A stretch of 9,156 bases of DNA, from the NCBI GenBank assembly GCA_007128085.1, contig SKYC01000025.1, forward strand, positions 1 through 9,156. Direction: 5' to 3'. Position 1 is the stretch's first letter. Every line of letters starts with the position of its first letter. Made by a program: the position numbers and the translations under genes. Under the pieces are notes generated by a model, which searched no databases, had not been told where the DNA came from, and saw nothing but the letters and a program-made list of their open reading frames with translations. The stretch comes from Saprospiraceae bacterium (GTDB lineage Bacteria; Bacteroidota; Bacteroidia; Chitinophagales; Saprospiraceae). Of the stretch, positions 6,705-9,156 are shown one piece after another.

Positions 6705-7925
6705 TCAAGTATAGAAATCTACGGTTCTGTAGTGTTCCAACAGCTCTTCCATGCGCTTGGGATCCTCTCCGCAGAAGTTAATCGTCCCAAAGTGATTTCC
6801 AAATCCGGATCGATCACTTATTTTTTGATTGCTGTATGGTGGCACCAAATTGTGGTCGATAAAATAGGGATCGCTGTGTAACTCTTCGGGAATTTGCAAT
6901 TCGGATATTTGTTTTTTCTGTGGGTAAATCATGACATTGCCATTGTATTTACCGGGAAAAACGTCGTCGGGAGGAAATATTTCGTCCAGTTCCTCCTCTG
7001 TCAGATCGGGATCGTGACACAAAACAAATGCAGCCAGAGCATCAAACCCATAGGATTTTGATACCAATTCAAGTATATGACCACCGGGAATCCGACATGC
7101 CGTTTCTCCAAATTTCAATTCGTCATTTTCGGTGATAAACCATTCGGGATGGATCATGCCGTATTCAATGCCAAAAATATCGACCAATTTTTGCACTTCC
7201 TTTTTAATAATGGGTCTTTTCGATTCCAAATATGGGCCACATGGCACAAAGTTGGAATATCCCAATTTCACGTATTCGGTAATATTCAGGAATCGGACCT
7301 TACCTCCGTGAATATAGGCTTCACAGGAAAATTCTTTTCCGGAGAGGTGGCTTTCGGCCAAACAGGGAAAATCTTTGGGCACCATTTTCTTGCCGATGTC
7401 CTCTTTACTTCGCAACAATTTGTGTCCTACCGTTCCGGCAGCTGCAAAAGGTTTTACATGAACCCAACTCTCTTCTTCTCCGGGCAATTGAAGATTGGCC
7501 TCGTTGAGTCTGTCCATAAAATTCTCTACCTGCTCCACATTGTACACTTCTTCAAACAACCCAACCTTTAGCCCACCAATCAAGGCTTTTCTTTTCATCA
7601 TGGCTTTGTTTCTAAAAAGCATGGCGCGGTTGAGTACGCGAGGGTCATCCCGGTAAATAGAATTGAGCGCACCTGCCCATTCCACCGTCTCTTCATATAG
7701 AGGTACTGCCACATCGGCATTAAACGGTTTGAGCTTTTCAAAAAGATCTATCGAATTGGAGGTGTCACTCCACTGATCCAGTTGATAAGAAACAAAAGGA
7801 ATTTCCTGTTCAGCTGCATAAGTTTCAAATTCGGGAAGAGAGACAACCACAAAGGGTTGACCCGTTTTTTGCATACTTTCAATAACTTGCTGACTCCATC
7901 CGATCAGCGCAAAACAATTTGCCAT
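6705..7925 (-). CDS. ATP-grasp carboxylate-amine ligase family protein
   Basis: ATP-dependent ligase predicted to activate a carboxylate as acyl phosphate and join it to an amine; 406 residues, typical of stand-alone amino acid or peptide ligases. The order is a pre-ATP-grasp alpha/beta domain (about 1-105, starting CFALIGWSQQ), a first ATP-binding lysine in NKAMMKRKA (Lys107), a glycine-rich loop with Lys158 in VHVKPFAAAGTVG, acidic residues Glu191, Glu198 and Glu202, and the metal-binding end with HPEWF (His259-Phe263) and GETACRIPGG (Glu274, Arg278). About 85 further residues close the fold. Asn, often found two after the last Glu, is Ala/Cys here. No Shine-Dalgarno site precedes the ATG, and only a poor -7 match (TACATTTT, 7967-7960) is seen upstream. 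It lies in tandem with the papain-like and racemase genes. The ligase class is firm; the substrates are unknown. Confidence 0.9.
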   Translation of the reverse strand: MANCFALIGWSQQVIESMQKTGQPFVVVSLPEFETYAAEQEIPFVSYQLDQWSDTSNSIDLFEKLKPFNADVAVPLYEETVEWAGALNSIYRDDPRVLNRAMLFRNKAMMKRKALIGGLKVGLFEEVYNVEQVENFMDRLNEANLQLPGEEESWVHVKPFAAAGTVGHKLLRSKEDIGKKMVPKDFPCLAESHLSGKEFSCEAYIHGGKVRFLNITEYVKLGYSNFVPCGPYLESKRPIIKKEVQKLVDIFGIEYGMIHPEWFITENDELKFGETACRIPGGHILELVSKSYGFDALAAFVLCHDPDLTEEELDEIFPPDDVFPGKYNGNVMIYPQKKQISELQIPEELHSDPYFIDHNLVPPYSNQKISDRSGFGNHFGTINFCGEDPKRMEELLEHYRTVDFYT

Positions 7926-8203
7926 GAGTATTTTTTTTGATTAAAAAATTGCGATATGTAAAATGTAACAGAAAACAAGCTAAATTATTCACTGAAATGG
8001 CCATTGATTTAAAATTAAATGCTGACTTATTATTCAGTGCTTTAAAATAATCAGTTTTCTAATCACCGTCATTCATTTCCGTTTGAAATCTTATGATAAT
8101 CAATTGAGGAGACTTAACCAAATAATAAATGAACTTTTTTACGGGTGTTGAATTGAAATGAATTTATTAGCTTTGCCCCCCTGAAAACATTAAAAGAAGT
8201 TCA
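7926..8203. other. Divergent AT-rich spacer between the ATP-grasp gene and topA
   Basis: No gene is visible. It contains the topA promoter, a weak -7-like box for the ATP-grasp gene, and two related short elements: ATTATTCACTG (7984-7994) and ATTATTCAGTG (8029-8039). They form a direct repeat with one mismatch, and through CACTGAA (7990-7996) and TTCAGTG (8033-8039) also a 7-base inverted repeat. A paired regulator site is possible, but chance is plausible in such AT-rich DNA. Confidence 0.35.
8148..8175 (+). promoter_or_regulatory. Bacteroidota-type promoter for topA
   Basis: TAGCTTTG (8168-8175) matches the -7 consensus TAnnTTTG exactly. TTG (8148-8150, in the context GTTG) lies 17 bases upstream as a three-of-four match to the -33 box. 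Transcription would begin in or just after the run of six C at 8176-8181, leaving a leader of roughly 22-25 bases before the topA ATG. Confidence 0.6.
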
Positions 8204-9156
8204 ATGGCCAAAAATTTATTAATTGTTGAGTCCCCTGCTAAAGCAAAAACGATAGAGAAATTTCTCGGGAAAGATTTTAAAGTAAAATCCAGTTTCGGAC
8301 ACGTAAGAGACCTCGATAAAGGCAACAATGCCATAGATATTGACAATGGATTCGAACCGCGCTATGTGGTGAGCCCCGATAAAACGAGAGTGGTAAAAGA
8401 GCTCAAGTCAGAACTTAAAAAAAGTGAGGTTGTCTGGTTGGCTACGGATGAAGACCGCGAAGGAGAAGCCATTTCCTGGCATCTGTGCAAGCTGCTCGGA
8501 TTGGATGAAAATACAACGAACCGAATTGTTTTTAGAGAAATCACCAAAGGTGCCATTCAAAAGGCAGTGCAGAACCCCGGTACGCTGGATCTCAATCTCG
8601 TGGAAGCTCAACAAGCCAGAAGAATTCTGGATCGTCTAGTGGGGTTTGATTTGTCAGGCTTGTTGTGGAAAAAGGTGAAAAATAAATTGTCCGCAGGACG
8701 TGTACAATCCGTTACGGTTAAACTGGTCGTTGAAAAAGAGCGTCAAATTAATGAATTTAAACCGGATAATTTTTTCAAACTGACAGGTTTGTTTCTGGTG
8801 CAACCCGAAAAGGGAGAAGCAGTAAAACTGAAGGCCGGTTTTTCGAGACGGATCCAGGCTTTAGATGAAGCCAAAAAAATTCTGAATGAATGTAAAGGTG
8901 CCAAGTACCGCATAGATGCCATTGAGAAAAAACCACTTAAGCGTCGACCAGCGGCTCCCTTTATTACTTCAACGCTTCAACAGGAAGCCAGTAGGAAGCT
9001 CGGATTTTCTGTAAAGCGGACGATGATAGCCGCTCAGAGATTGTACGAAGCCGGTCATATTACCTATATGCGTACGGATTCAACCGTTTTGAGTGATACC
9101 GCCATTCGCGCAGCAGCAGCTGAAATAAAATCTACTTTCGGAGACGAATATCACAA
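8204..9156 (+). CDS. topA: DNA topoisomerase I, N-terminal part (cut by window edge)
   Basis: Type IA topoisomerase that relaxes negative supercoils by cutting one strand through a 5'-phosphotyrosine. The first 317 codons are present. The Toprim domain begins MAKNLLIVESPAKAKTIEKF with Glu9 and carries the metal-binding DxDxE in ATDEDREGEAI (Asp82, Asp84, Glu86). The conserved EAQQARRILDRLVGF and LSAGRVQSV blocks follow. The catalytic tyrosine is Tyr288 in ITYMRTDS, with Arg290 beside it. The zinc ribbons or other C-terminal parts lie beyond the window. The start is fixed by the conserved N-terminus and by a matching promoter about 30 bases upstream. It is transcribed away from the ATP-grasp gene, with no sign of a functional link. 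The spacing of E9 and DxDxE is shorter than in E. coli (Asp111/113), as common outside enterobacteria. Confidence 0.97.
   Translation, partial: MAKNLLIVESPAKAKTIEKFLGKDFKVKSSFGHVRDLDKGNNAIDIDNGFEPRYVVSPDKTRVVKELKSELKKSEVVWLATDEDREGEAISWHLCKLLGLDENTTNRIVFREITKGAIQKAVQNPGTLDLNLVEAQQARRILDRLVGFDLSGLLWKKVKNKLSAGRVQSVTVKLVVEKERQINEFKPDNFFKLTGLFLVQPEKGEAVKLKAGFSRRIQALDEAKKILNECKGAKYRIDAIEKKPLKRRPAAPFITSTLQQEASRKLGFSVKRTMIAAQRLYEAGHITYMRTDSTVLSDTAIRAAAAEIKSTFGDEYH

Noticed and set aside
7077..7571. 164-codon + strand open frame inside the ATP-grasp gene
   Set aside because: It is antisense to a gene with clear ATP-grasp motifs, and its translation shows no family features.
8362..8639. Short open frames on both strands inside topA
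   Set aside because: They overlap the Toprim coding sequence with intact DxDxE and are plain shadows.

Overview
The window looks like chromosomal DNA from a member of the Bacteroidota. Two good matches to the promoter type of that phylum (TTTG near -33, TAnnTTTG near -7) lie directly upstream of genes. The genes almost never have a Shine-Dalgarno sequence in front, and leaders are A/T-rich. The protein sequences (TrkA/TrkH, FtnA-type ferritin, TopA) fit this placement, but the genus cannot be named from the sequence alone. No rRNA, tRNA, CRISPR, insertion sequence or phage gene was seen.

Layout. Positions 1-1773 (- strand) hold a potassium uptake pair, trkA followed by trkH, joined by a 4-base ATGA overlap; trkH runs off the left edge. 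A 375-base divergent spacer separates them from a + strand pair at 2149-3114: a low-molecular-weight protein tyrosine phosphatase and, 15 bases later, a non-heme ferritin with every ferroxidase residue intact. A 70-base convergent gap holding a possible two-way terminator follows. The - strand block at 3185-7925 then reads, in transcription order: an ATP-grasp ligase (7925-6705), a 371-base spacer with a strong hairpin and a near-consensus promoter, a 665-residue protein of unrecognised family (6333-4336), and an alanine-racemase-family enzyme (4342-3185) whose start overlaps the end of the 665-residue gene by 7 bases. At the right edge topA (DNA topoisomerase I) runs divergently from 8204 and is cut by the window end after its catalytic tyrosine.

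The 3185-7925 block is the part that may be undescribed. The 665-residue protein carries a papain-like signature (Gln396-Gly-x4-Cys402, His560-Ala, Asn581 and a late Asn-Trp-Gly) behind about 390 mostly helical residues. The racemase keeps the PLP lysine and catalytic tyrosine but differs from textbook alanine racemases at three active-site positions, including Asn where the substrate-selecting tyrosine usually sits. With an ATP-grasp carboxylate-amine ligase next door, the set could make, attach or recycle a D-amino-acid-containing amide or peptide. That is an inference from gene content: the ATP-grasp gene appears to be its own transcription unit, and no substrate can be read from the sequence.
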